From NCBI GenBank assembly GCA_013350335.1, contig CM023540.1, positions 1,798,001 through 1,862,000 of the forward strand: 64,000 nt of DNA, given 5' to 3'. Below, one piece after another: positions 33,760-45,893 of the stretch; the first letter of the stretch is position 1; the number at the start of each line of letters is the position of its first letter. The translations under genes were made by a program, and so were the position numbers. Under the pieces are notes generated by a model. The model was not told the origin of the DNA and did no database searches. It was given only the letters and a program-made list of their open reading frames with translations. Source of the DNA: Chimonanthus salicifolius. Its lineage: Eukaryota; Streptophyta; Magnoliopsida; Laurales; Calycanthaceae.

Positions 33760-33833
33760 GTAAGTAATATAAGTTTTTATGAGTTTGATAATATAAGTTT
33801 GTTATTATCTAATCATGTTGTTTCTTTTGCTAG
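33760..33833 (+). other. Putative leader intron (74 nt)
   Basis: GTAAGTAATA start, TCTAATCATG branch-like motif, T-rich tract and TTTTGCTAG end, three bases before ORF A. Confidence 0.55.
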
Positions 33834-33836
33834 AAT

Positions 33837-34067
33837 ATGTCTATTCGTCTTGCTTTACTTAAGAAGTTTTATGATGATGTTCGAAGACTAAGAAGAATTG
33901 AAAAGCATTTAGAAAATATTAGAAGACATATACAAATATGCACTCATAGAAATAATCCACGCCATCAAGAATATGAAATGCGAAGAATAATTTTAATTCA
34001 AGCGTATGCTGTGTTCCAATTAGAAGTATTCAAGACAGAATCAACATTACAAGCAATGGCTTTCTGA
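33837..34067 (+). CDS. Small leader ORF A (76 aa), function unknown
   Basis: The frame is intact from ATG to TGA and is the best copy of ORF A. The product is basic and helical at the start (Arg/Leu-rich), then has a Cys-Thr-His-Arg-Asn-Asn-Pro-Arg-His patch and a hydrophobic stretch. Its last codons, ATG-GCT-TTC-TGA, overlap the ORF B frame, and GATG follows the stop at once, a layout suited to termination-reinitiation. No family is recognised. Confidence 0.6.
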   Translation: MSIRLALLKKFYDDVRRLRRIEKHLENIRRHIQICTHRNNPRHQEYEMRRIILIQAYAVFQLEVFKTESTLQAMAF

Positions 34068-34312
34068 GATGCCTCCTCGTTCGGTTAGGAGAGAAGAATT
34101 ATTGCGTGATCTCAGAAGTCATGAAAATCAGCTTAGAAGATTAGAAAACGCTATCTGACAAATAGACGAAATATAGCTATATAGCTACAGGAATATATCT
34201 TTTTATCCGCATACATACTATTAGGAGATCTATGTTAGTATCCTTGTGTAATCGCATAAGAGAATATTGTAACAGTTTGAATGAAGAATTAGAATTATTA
34301 TCTCGTGTCTAA
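34054..34312 (+). pseudogene. Small leader ORF B, broken
   Basis: Matches the intact ORF B at 5215-5469. The upstream ATG of that copy is not present here; the first ATG in frame is at 34069. A stop (TGA) falls at about 34156-34158 and an insertion around 34175-34190 shifts the frame before the conserved Leu-Ser-Arg end at 34301-34312. Confidence 0.7.
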
Positions 34313-34469
34313 ATCATTGCAAGGTGAATTATATCTATTAGCTGTGATCTAAAGTTGATCCATCCAATCCTCTTTAAACTTTTGTATTTCCTTTTATTGT
34401 TCTCTGTTTTTATAATCTGATTGTTGGATAAGGGTTTGATCGCGTAGTAAGTCCCGCTTGAAGCTGAGA
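34313..34469 (+). promoter_or_regulatory. Leader before ORF1, interrupted by LTR2
   Basis: Leader sequence that resumes at 38254-38315 after the LTR2 insertion. The two parts join to give the same order as in the uninterrupted copies. No gene. Confidence 0.7.
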
Positions 34470-35194
34470 TGTAACGCCCACCCCTTTTCACCGAAATATC
34501 AGAGTCTATATATTTTTTTTTTTTAAAAGGAAAAGTGACAAAGGGCGCGAACGTCACGACGCGAGTTAAGTCCGAGCTTCTAAAGCCCGGCCCTTAACTG
34601 GCCAACCCTACGCGTGCGTGGAGCCAAGTTCACGAGTACGGTTCACGCGTAGACGTAAGCTCAAGGAATATTACTTCTCAGTGAGGAATTAACAACAAAG
34701 ACTATCCTACAGATTTGAGATAGCAGGGAAGATAACATTCATTTAAATTTCTATAATACCTCAAAACCATAATGTCCATAATAAAATCCCAAAACATAGC
34801 CAGTAATCTAATTTATTGCATTCCGACCAGCTAAGCTACTCAAATTACATTTTTCCAACATAAACTTAAACAACATAATTAGCCTGCCTTGCCAAGCTCC
34901 TAAGCTTGACTCCCGTCCCGTCCTTCCGTTTCGCCACCTCCTGCGTCATCAGCTAGGGTAGAAGTAGGGCGTTAGACCAAATGCCCAGTAGGACTCCGAG
35001 TAGGGCTAGCACATGGATTAGTAATAACAGCATGCAGATAATATTATAGCAAGACCATGCACTTTGGGCAATGTTATGCAATGGGTGTTCTATGTCATGA
35101 ATCCCACCCATCCATCTCATCCTCATCGTATAATGTCCCTTTTTCAACCATACACAGTGTTCCAAATAAAATCCATACCATCATCGTGCCATGA

Positions 35195-35370
35195 TCCTCT
35201 TGATGGAAAAGCCTCATTAAGACGCGATCCACACTAGGCATCCCCCCTTGATGGAAAAACCATCATCAAGGTATCATAATTACAAGAGTCCCCCCTTGAT
35301 GGCAAAGCCTCATCAAAGTATAATAATACCTACGTGAAATGTCCCCATGCTGTTTATCGGTCGCCTCGAC
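35195..35370 (-). repeat. Hairpin cluster in LTR2
   Basis: Three or four CTTGATGG...CATCAAG-type inverted repeats (near 35199, 35247, 35287) and a CCTCGACGG variant near 35362, in the same relative place as the clusters in LTR1 and LTR3. Confidence 0.55.
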
Positions 35371-36851
35371 GGAGCATGGACTCTAGTTTCATTTCATCCT
35401 TCCCTTGTCATATGCCTCCCATGCCATGCATGAGATGTAGATGCCATATGCCATGTAATATATGAAATTCAATAGTAATAAAACCCATCTTAAAATAATT
35501 ACAAGATTACCAACTAAAGCAAAGGGAAAACATCCCACAATATTTAATCCAAAACCCATCATAAGCATTCACATAATTTCCAAAATAATTTAAAGGAAAA
35601 CATCACAAGATGCATAATCCAAAACTCATCTTAAAGACAACCACATGCTTTCCAAAATAAATTAAAGAACACATCACCCAATCCATGGCTTACAAAAATG
35701 TAGGAATCCTACCGAATACCGACTAGCGTTCTTTCTTTCGTTTCCGCCCGATAGACCCGGTCGCCGATCATGCACCGCTTGCGATATCCAATACCTTATT
35801 ACATACACATAATCAGTCCACATTTTACTATTTCTAAGCCCATTAATCATTTCCAAGTCCATATGAAAAATCGGTCACTATTTAGGTTTTGTCGGTCCCA
35901 TTTAATCCATTACACATTTTAATTAGATGAGTCTAAAAATCAGCCTCCTAGGCTTTATTTGACCATACATAAACTTATTATTTAGTGCCCCTAAGTCCAT
36001 GGTTCTCTCCCATGGAGTTCTTGAATTTGGCCATTAATTACGGTTTTGCCACTACCTCTTCTCCATGGTTAATCAATCATTCACCCTTGCCTAACTAAGT
36101 TCATAATTGATCCGTACACTTAAGTCCATTAGTGACCCCCTTAATCATGCCATAATATCATTAAAACAACCCTTTTTCTTAACTTAACCTACATTAATTA
36201 GCCACATACATAAACCCTTTCTTAGCCCATGAAAATGACTTATTATTGAATCATCATTCTTAGCCATTTAAACACTCTAATCCTCATTCATTACTCACAT
36301 GCATAATACAAAATTTAACCCATAACATGACCTACAAATGGGTCATTTACCACATTTTAGATCCATTACAAGTCCCTCCATGAGGGGATTTCATTATACA
36401 TTTAAATCACCCTTTGATCAACAATAGGCTCATTTTGGTCCATCAAACTACCAATACTCCCCCATTATTTTTTCCATCTTTTCACATCCACTAAATTATT
36501 AACACATCACTATAGGGTTACACTTTAAGTTCATCAAAGCTACCATCACTCCCCAATATTTTTTCCATGATTCCAAAACACCTAAGTTCACCACAAGTTT
36601 CTCCATGGTTTTATTTTTAAAACCCTATTTATAATACCTAAACTCCACTTAAAACAATGCACCTTCTCCGTCATTTTTTTCCTCATGTAAGGCCCTTTAA
36701 AATTTCCTACATTAACCATTAAAACCCTAAAATTACAAATTATCCTTCCATGATTTTTAAACCTTAAAATTCCATTAAATCTCCAAATTAGCTTACATGT
36801 CTTCCACTCCTTAAAACCCTAACAAAACACACATTACCTAATCACCCACCA

Positions 36852-36883
36852 TGGGGTTCGGCCATACTACATGGCCGAACCCT
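36852..36883. repeat. Single GGGGTTCGGCCAT palindrome in LTR2
   Basis: One copy of the palindrome with a 12-bp arm (GGGTTCGGCCAT facing ATGGCCGAACCC). Confidence 0.7.
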
Positions 36884-38315
36884 ATGGCCCATAATTTTCT
36901 TCCAATTTACACAACTCTTTGCTTAAATAATTTAATTACATTACACTCTTAATTCATTTATTTTTCCTTACCCTAACCCTAATTTTTCCATTAGGGTTTG
37001 GTCCACTTTCCATCCTTCCATTTGATGGATTTGAGATCCAAGACCTATGGTCATTTGGTCACCATTCAATTCACCAATAATGGATCCCAAATTTAAACCC
37101 TAAAAATCCAAAACTCTTGTTTAAGATAATACTTACAATCCGTCGTCTCCTCCAACTTTCTTCGCTCCCGTCGCTTTCCTTAACCTCCTTTCTCCTTCCT
37201 CTTGATCTTTGGTCGGCCAAGATGTTTGATCAATGGTGAAAACCTCCAAGCTTAGGATTGGCCAAGATAGGGTTTGCTTGAGAGAGAGAGAAAAGAGGAT
37301 GGAGATGAGAAAGAAAGCACAAGTACCTAGTCTTGACCTTGGTGTGATGGCTTACCCTTGCACTTCCCTCTCTTTTCTTCCAAACTTTTCTTCTTCTTTC
37401 TCTTGGTTTTCTTCCTTTCTTTCTACTTGGGTGTGGGACGGTGGTAGAGATGAAAAGAGGGAGAGAGTGAAGAGCTCGTTGGAATGGAGAGAGTGAGATG
37501 AAAAGTCATCTCACCTCTTGGTTGCTTAAGATATTTTCCACAATAACTCCTCCCACCAACCCATGGGATATTTTCATTTTTTACTTTATGCTTTATGGTA
37601 CCATGCCCAACGTTTTGGTGTCTTTAAAGATAACATGGCTTTTGGTCCTTTGACCATTTGACCACCTTTGACCCTCATTTGAATAATTTATTTAATTAAT
37701 TAACTAGATAATTAACTTAGGTTAATTTAATTAATTCCCATTTTGACTTAATTCCATTTACTTAAATCACCTTCATACATCCACCCATGGTTGACCAATT
37801 CAACCATGGTGGTCGGCCCCACCAAACCTTGGGTCCGCACGCACCTCACTTGGTGAGGTGGAGGTGGGTCCCATTGGACCATATCACCTTGGTTAAATTT
37901 TAACTTAACTTAGGTGATTTAAATTCCATTGAATTCATTCTAAATGGATCACCATTTAGACCCATGGCCCAATTACATTTCCATCTTACCCATTTACCTT
38001 AGAGCTTAACCATCTTGACCCATTGGGTCTCAAATGGGTATTTGACTCAATTTGTCCACCCATGGCCCAATTGGCCATCATTGACCACTTAAATAACTTT
38101 AAAATGCAATCCATGGTCTATTGGGCCATATTTGGGCCTTTGTCCAAATTTTGGCCCATTTACCATTTATTCCCCCAATTTCCAATTTTCATCATTAAAA
38201 TAAATAATATTCACATATTTATTGATTTAAAAATTTCGGGCCATTACATGAGAAGTGGCATATAGGGCTGTAAATCGTTGACAGGTGCTCTTTGATCCAC
38301 AGTCATATTACAAAA

Positions 38316-41300
38316 ATGGAAAATTCTAAAGGAAAGACAAAACTTTTTAAGAATTGGTTTAGATCATTTCAGCATCCTTCTATTAGGTCTACTTCATCTT
38401 CTTCATCATACCAGTTTGCTTTGACTAGTTTCCCTCGTAATAGTCTAGAAAAAGAATATCTAGAAAAAACAAAAAATTCTAAAGAAAAGGTGTATTAAAA
38501 CTTTGACCAAGCCATATCCAATTGGAAGATGCCAGCCTTGCATGTAACAGAAATATATAGTAATGGCACATTTGAAGAACAAAATGATTATCACATTAAA
38601 ACTGTTGAGAAAATTGTTTCCCTCTCTAGAGGAAAACAAACAATCAAAATCCTTGAAAGAAGAATTATTGAACAAATCAGGACCAAAAACAACTACTTAC
38701 ACATATGATTAATTTAGGTAGGAATCACACTACTGTTTCGATTAGGATTAAATGTTTCTGTATGTGCTTATGTGCGAGATCAGAGACATGACGAGCTTGA
38801 TTACTCTCTGCATGCCATGGTTGAATGAAGTCTCTGTCATGGACCTGTTTATTTTAATTGTTTCCCAAACATCACAGTTGATGCTCATGATGACGATGTC
38901 CTTACTTGTGCAACTATTGTATTCCAAAGTAAAGGATTAAAAATGAGTCCAAGAAGTAAACTGTTTACTATAGTCTATCGCGTGTTCTACAAATCCATGA
39001 TCTTTGTCTTTCCCATGATAGCCTATAATGATAAAGTTGATAAAGAAAAAACCACAGTTCTTATGGAAACAAACTTTAATAATAATGTGTTTATCCCAAA
39101 AGTAATTAGCTGGGAAGAAGTTGTTCTCCCCGGAAATTGGCAAATAGAGGATGTCACCCCAAGAGTAAATGAAATAACAGATGATTTACAAAGCAAAGTC
39201 AAATTACCAAATGGAGATGTTGAGGTTAATTTTAGAAGAAAGATGGAACGAGCTAGGAGAAGCTTTACTGGCTACACTGAAGGAAGAAAAAGATTTAAAT
39301 TAGAAAAAGTTGATGATGATAAAAAAAGTAGTGAGAAATAAGAAATTGAACAAAAGGTTTTTAGAAACAAAGAAAGTGGAATTGAACACCCTATGTATAA
39401 AAAAACTTCATCTGAAAGAACCTATAACCCAAGTGAAAGTGATTTTCTCCGAGTCATAAGAATGATTAGTATTCAAAGCCTAGAAGAAATACCTGTCAAA
39501 AAATTTGAAATTGATAAACATATCTTAGAGAAAATTTGAAAAATCATCCTTTAAAAAGATTGGTTCTTTAAAAGGTTTAACGCAGAAGAAAAGGGTAAGA
39601 TGAGAGAATTATGGTATTTCCAAATGGAGGAAGAAGAAAGAAATATACCTTTCGTTGAGTGGTTCATGGAATATTTTAAAAAAGGGAAAATCAAAAAAGA
39701 AGAAACTCAAAGCCTAAAACAAATAAGAGTTATAGAAAGAGCAACAAGAACCTGGAAAGACACTGAAGGAAAAGAGTTCATAAATCTCACCCACCTTGGA
39801 AGAAACTTGATATTTCTGTTCCTAATACAAAAACCAAAAATTATGCCATGCCCGTAAAGAATGCATCTATTTATGAATCAAAACTAGATAGAAATGCTGG
39901 AGACATAAGTATAGGTATTAGAGATATAATTGAACAAAACAATTACACCAATCTATGTCTATTAACCATTGGAGAACAAACAGATCGAATAGAAAGAACA
40001 ATCAAATCAAAACCCAAATTCAATAACGATAAAGAAGAAAAATTAGAAGAAAGCTCTGCCAATGCAGTATATGTTCCCAGACAATCACCTAAAGGGATTA
40101 TTTTGTAAGAATGACCATTCAAAATAACAGATGAAATGCAAAAGGAATTATCCAATAGGATGGAAAGCCTCAATTTGGGAGGAAAAGGATTCATCATCCT
40201 AAGAGTCTCTGTATCAGAAAATTTATTAATAAATCGTCTAAAGAAATGGAATCCCCAGGTAAAATTGCTAGAAACAAAGAATTATTATCCTAGACCAACC
40301 CCTGTTGATGTACAACTCGAAGAGGCTCCATACACTTACACCTCAGAATTAACCTATTCAGGAAATTCTTTATATGAATGGAACTTAGATGGATTAACAG
40401 AATATCAAATCGTCCAAATGGTTCACAGTATGTTAATATACTGTAATGGCTGTGAAGTCAAAGGAAATACTCCAAGAAACATTTTTCTCATGATAACCAC
40501 CTCTTTCAGTGGAATATTAAGAGGATGGTGCAATTATGGATTAACTGGAACCCAAAGACTTGAAATAGAAAATGCTATCAAGATGGATGAATTCGGAAGA
40601 ACCCTTTACAGAGACAAAACCACAGGAAACTTAGTAGACCCCAATATTAAGCTAGAAGCAGGCACTTGTCAAATCCCTGATAATTGGGAAACTCAATCTG
40701 ATTGTGTCAGTGTTTTGCTTTTATGTATCTTCAATGAATTCACAGGAGGAATTGCTCTTATCAAGGAGAAAAATCGACAACAGTTACATCGTTTAAGTGT
40801 AGAAACTTAGGAGAATTTCGTTGGTATAGCGATGTTTTCCTATCTAAAGTTTACCAACTCAATGATTGCAATTCTGATATTTGGAAAGAAAGATTTATTT
40901 CAGGATTACCACCCTTATTTGCTGAAAAGGTGCGTAATTCCTTGAGAGAAGAAATGCATGGTACTATTAATTACAGTATGCTGACGTTCGGAGGAATTAT
41001 ACAAAGAATTAACAAAGTTGGCATGACTCTTTGCACTGATTTAAAGATCAGTAAACAAGCTAAAAAAATGAGAAAATATTCTGGAGATAAAGAATTAGGA
41101 GATTTTTGTTTCAAGTTTGGTTTAGATCAATCACCTGAATCAACGAGAAAACCCGCACGTTCTAGATTTACTCCGGATAGAAGAAACAAAATGGTAAGAA
41201 AATACAAACCCGGAAGATATAAAAATCAGAAAAAATCCGTTGAACTCATCCCATTCAAAAGAAAATCTAGGAAATATTTCAAAAAGAAATACATAAAAGA

Positions 41301-41722
41301 AAATGTTCCAACTTGTTACACTTGTGGGAAAAAGGGTCATTATTCCAATAAATGCTTTAAAAAGGAAAATTCCTCTAAAAAAAAACTTAAGAAAAATCAA
41401 TAAAAAAAAAATGAAGACGAAAATACTGAAAAAGAACAATCTGATTCAAGTTCCTCAGAAGAAGAAGAATATGAATATGATTCATCAACTGACATTGAAG
41501 AAAATAGTCCCCAGGTTCAGCTCATCAAACAATTCCAATCATGTACATGTCATTCAGATGATGAAGAATCAGATGGAGAATGGTCGATACCATCTGATGA
41601 AGATATTGGTATCCATATACGTGTCCTACAGCCCCTCAAAAAGTACTTCTAGAAATGGTTGAGAACATACCCAATCTAGAGAAAAAAGTTCAATTTTTAA
41701 ACCAAATTTCAAAATTGAGGGG
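38316..41722 (+). pseudogene. ORF1 5' part: movement, coat, knuckle
   Basis: Start ATG 38316-38318. Movement core about 38740-39290, coat core about 40400-41060, knuckle CX2CX4HX4C at 41314-41355 (all four ligands present), then the acidic tract. It is cut at about 41722 in the Gly-rich segment before the coiled coil, where satellite array 3 begins; protease, reverse transcriptase and RNase H are lost. Breaks include stops near 38496, 38707 and 38826, frameshifts near 39340, 39525 and 39780, and changes near 40105, 40805 and 41400. The sub-lineage is that of 47558-58870. Confidence 0.9.
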
Positions 41723-42445
41723 TGGAATTGGACGAACTGGACATAATGGACAAACAAGAAGAGACAAACTGGAGCAACGAGACATACTGGGCGAGCTGAA
41801 CAAACTGGGCAAATAGGACAAACTGAACGAATTGGAAAAACTCAACGAACTAGATGTTAAGGACGAACTGGACGAATTAGACAAACTGGACAAATTGAAT
41901 GAATTGGAAAAACTGGACGAACTGGACAAACTGGACGAACTGGAGGAACTGGACGAACTCTAAAAACTGGACCAACTAGACAAACTTGACGAACTGGACA
42001 AACAGAACAAACTGAACAAACTGGACGAATTGGACCAACTAGATGAATTAGATGAGTTGGACATAATAGATGAACAGGAACGGACAACTGGACGAATTGG
42101 AGAAGCTGGACAAACTGGACAAATTGGACGTACTGCACAAACTAGACGAACTTGACGAACTGGACAAACTAATCAAATTGGACAAACCGGACGAATTGGA
42201 CAAACTAGAGGAATTGGACGAATTGGACATAATGGACGAACTGGACCAGCTTGACTAACGAGACATGCTGGACGAGCTCGAAAAACTGGACAAACAGGAC
42301 AAATTGAACGAATTGGAAAATCTAGACGAATTGGACAAACTGGATGAACTGGATAAACTGAACGAACTAGAAGAACTCGAAAAACTGGACCAACTGGGCA
42401 AATTGGACGAACTGGACAAACTAAACAAAGTAGATAAACTGGAAG
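41723..42445. repeat. Satellite array 3, left part
   Basis: 723 bp of RAAYTGGAC units in the same strand sense as arrays 1 and 2, joined on the left to ORF1. It is continuous with 46829-47557 once LTR3 is removed. The plus-strand Leu-Asp-Glu/Lys frame is open at 42070-42258 and 42265-42450. Confidence 0.9.
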
Positions 42446-43212
42446 TGTAACACCTCGCCCTTTTTCACTAGCTTTTTCCCGTAAATCAGAGTCTATTTTT
42501 TTTTATAATAGAGTAGAGTGATAGGGAGCGGGACGTCACGACGCAAGGTAAGTCCGAACTTCTAAAATCTGACCCTTAACTGGCCAACCCTATGTGTGTA
42601 TGGACTCAGTCCATGAAAACAGTTCACACATAGCAATATAAACATGCGGAATAAAAATCATAACATGCGGAAACATAATAGAACACAGTTCTATTCCATT
42701 CAGATAGCAAAGTACGTCATGTCCTTAATCATCATTATCATAACGCAATTATCCAATAAGACATCCAACCTTAGTAAGTCCATCTAAGTTATTACAATCC
42801 GAATTCTAGATACTCAAAATACAAGGCCATGAGTATCTTAAAACAAAATATAAACTATAATCCTCCAAGCTCCTATGCCTGGCCCGTTTTGCATTCATTG
42901 TTCTCCTTATTTCCTGTATCATCAACTAGGGTAGAAGTAGGGTGTTAGTACAATGTACCCAGTAGGTATTCCAATTAGGGTTAACACATGTGTTAGTACC
43001 AAAAATCCAGATAGAATAAATATATCAATTCCAGTATAATAAATCATACCATACTTATAAAACATTGCATCCAAAACAGTGTATGATAATATAGATCCAA
43101 TCATACCAATAAAAACCAGAAATCTTATATGATAATAAAGGTCATAATCATGCCGATTCATTGCCATGCCATGCTATCATATGCAATGAATCCCACCCAT
43201 CACAAGCTCATA

Positions 43213-43440
43213 GTATCTTCTTGATGGGATTCTCATCATCAAGGTATCCCTTCCACGAGTGTTTTATGGACGCCCCGACGGAGTGTGGATCTCCGGATAT
43301 ATAGTATCCTCCTGATGGAATACTCATCATCAAGGTCTTCATACATAGTATCCTCTTGATGGGATTCTCATCATCAAGGTATTATACATACTATCCTCTT
43401 GATGGAATTCTCCTTATCAAGGTATCCCCCACTAGTGCTT
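43213..43440 (-). repeat. Hairpin cluster with conserved loop in LTR3
   Basis: Four inverted repeats of the CTTGATG-(ATGAGAATCC)-CATCAAG type (reverse-complement sense) at about 43216, 43299, 43348 and 43392, plus CCCCGACGG segments near 43273 and 43447. The loop corresponds to GAGAGTCC of LTR1. Confidence 0.6.
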
Positions 43441-43853
43441 TACAGACGCCCCGACGGAGTGTGGGTCCCCGGTTACCTTTCATCCCTCCCATGCCATGCA
43501 TGAGATGCAAATACCACATGCTATGCAATTATACAAAATCATAGCATTTAAAAAAACTCATATTTAAAACACATGCTATTTTATCAAATAAACATAGCAT
43601 ATAAAATCACCATTTGAAACATATCTTTTACAATATAAAATCATTAAATCAAGATAAAAATAATGTACATAAACCCATCGTTTCAAAGAGGTGGAATCCT
43701 ACCAAAGACTGCTAACGTGTTCTTGTATCTTTCGCCGGTAACCGCTCACGATCGTAAACACCTGGTGAGGTCCCGTTACCTTGTAATATAACAATCAATC
43801 AAAACCAAGTCCCACTTGATTCACAATATTTTAAGTCCATAAGACAATCTTGT

Positions 43854-45893
43854 GGGGTTCGGCCATACATTATGGCCGAACCTCACCCCTTTTGTTTTAG
43901 TTTATTCCATTAATTACCAAAATGCCGTTGGTCTAAACCTTAGTTAATATTCCATTCATTTTAATCCAAAATGCATAACCCTAGATCCGCCAAACAATTC
44001 TCATGGGGTTTGGCCACACACCATGGCCAAACCCATGGTCCCTTATTTTCATTTAATTATGATATTGCCATTACTCTCATCACCTAAGTTTTAGGTTCCA
44101 AAACATAGGTCCATTAATTCTCATATAATTACCATATTGTCATACAAGGCTAACCTTCCAATCATGGCTTACATAACCCATAGCCTTCTTTTAAAATCAT
44201 TCACCCTTTGAATGATCCATAAAAATTTCTTAACAACTTAAGTCCATACAAGACCTCATGGGGTTCGGCCATACATCATGGCCAAACCCATGATCCTCCA
44301 ATTTAGCCTTTATTTACAACTTTGCCACTCCTTAAAATTAACCAAACCTCTTTCATGTTTTTCCGACCCATATTAGCTCATAAACTTGGTTCATGGGGTT
44401 CGGCCATACACCATGGCCGAACCCATGATATCATGGTTCCATTCTCCTCTTGATTTATTTTCAATTATAAATTTATAATTGGACCATAGACTTGATTCAT
44501 GGGGTTCAGCCAAACACTATAGCAATTCCATTCTTGAATCCAAGATTCAAGATTCTTTCCTTAATTAGAAACTTTCTAATTTAATCTCCACCTTCCATTT
44601 TAATCAAGATCCATAATTAGAAAGTCCTAATTTAGAAAGTTTCTAAATTCATCAACCTCCTTCCATAAATAGAAACCTTCTCATTTTAATCTCCTCCTTC
44701 TATTTTTAGAAGTCTTCCAAAATAAAATTCCCTAATTAGAATGTTCTTAATTAAAACTTTCTAATTTAGTTTTCACTTTCCAAAAATAAACAAACTTCCA
44801 TAAATGAACTTCAGTGGGGTTCGGCCATACACCATGGCCGACCCTCACCTATAGAAACAAATCTAATCCTTTCCATTCACTTTCTAAATTAATATAACTT
44901 CCATAAATAAAAGCTTTCTAATTTAGCAAACTCTTCCATAATTGGAAGCTTTCCAAATTTAGCAAACTCCTTCCATAATTGGAAGCTTTCCAAATTTAGC
45001 AACCAACTTCCATAATTAGAAGCTTTCTAGTTTAATCAATCAAAATCCATCAACCCTTCCAAAACAACTCCATGGGGTTCGGCCAAATACCATGGCGAAC
45101 CCTATGGTTCATAAACTTCTTTCTAATAAATATTCATCCAATGAAATTCCTTAATAAATTAAATCCATACCAATGTCTTTCAATTTGGCCCATATTTACA
45201 ATATTGCCATCATCTCCATGATCTCCATTCGATCATCACCAAATAAGTCCAATAATAACACCAACACAATTCCATGGGGTTCAGCCATACACCATGGCCG
45301 AAACTTATGGTTCATAATCCTCCTTCTAAAAATTATTAAACATTAACATTCATCCCTTGGTCTCCATTTAATCCCTTCAAAAACATTGGTATTCCTTCCA
45401 TGGTTTCCAAATTTAATAACTATTCTCCATCTTAATCAATCACCAATTAATTCCAATAACTAGAAACCTTGTAAATTCAATAAAACATCTTCCATGGGGT
45501 TCGGCCATACACCATGGCTGAACCCTATGGTTCCAAAATGTTCTCTTTAAAATCCATTAACCCTAGATCTTCCATGATCCTTAAAACAACATATTTATCC
45601 ACTCATTTAAATCTATTAAAATTATTAACATCCTTTCCATGGGGTTCGGCCATGCCACATGGCCAAACCCTATGGTTCATCTTATTCCATGGAACCCATA
45701 ATTTAAACCATGACTTTCCATGGTTTTCATTCCTTAGAATATAACCAATAACCTTCCATTAAAACCATATAAATTTATTAACCAACTCCCATGGTTTTTC
45801 CTCATTAAAAATCGATACCATTAACATCAAACTCCCATTTAAAATTAACCAATTTTCTTCCATGGGGTTCGGCCATACTCCATGACCGAACCC
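43854..45893. repeat. Eleven dispersed palindromes GGGGTTCGGCCAT...ATGGCCGAACCC
   Basis: Copies start at 43854, 44005, 44270, 44395, 44501 (degraded), 44816, 45073, 45276, 45496, 45641 and 45863. Most have a 12-bp arm, a 4-7 nt spacer (ACAC, ACAT, ACTC) and a following CTATGGTTC or CCATGATC. Spacing is 110-260 bp. The sequence between them is AT-rich with repeats of TTCCATAATTAGAAACTTTC type. The palindromes are far better conserved than what lies between them. Confidence 0.8.

Larger units (their letters stand above)
34470..38248 (-). mobile_element. Solo-LTR-like insertion LTR2 (3,779 bp)
   Basis: Starts TGTAACGCCC and ends GGGCCATTACA on the plus strand. The perfect 5-bp duplication TGAGA is at 34465-34469 and 38249-38253. 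Inserted in the viral leader, since other copies read through this site. The first 150 bp matches the reverse complement of the end of LTR1, including ATCAGAGTCTA, a T-run, GTCACGACGC and CCTTAACTGGCCA. No gag-pol, PBS or second LTR. The rest is low-complexity AT-rich sequence (35450-37100). A GA-rich patch at 37270-37500 encodes an open frame with no support as a gene. Confidence 0.8.

Noticed and set aside
37233..37496. 87-codon frame in LTR2
   Set aside because: Low-complexity GA- and CT-rich sequence; no homologue in the sister LTRs.
43356..43544. Coding frame over the LTR3 hairpin cluster
   Set aside because: Crosses inverted repeats shared as non-coding structure with the other LTRs.
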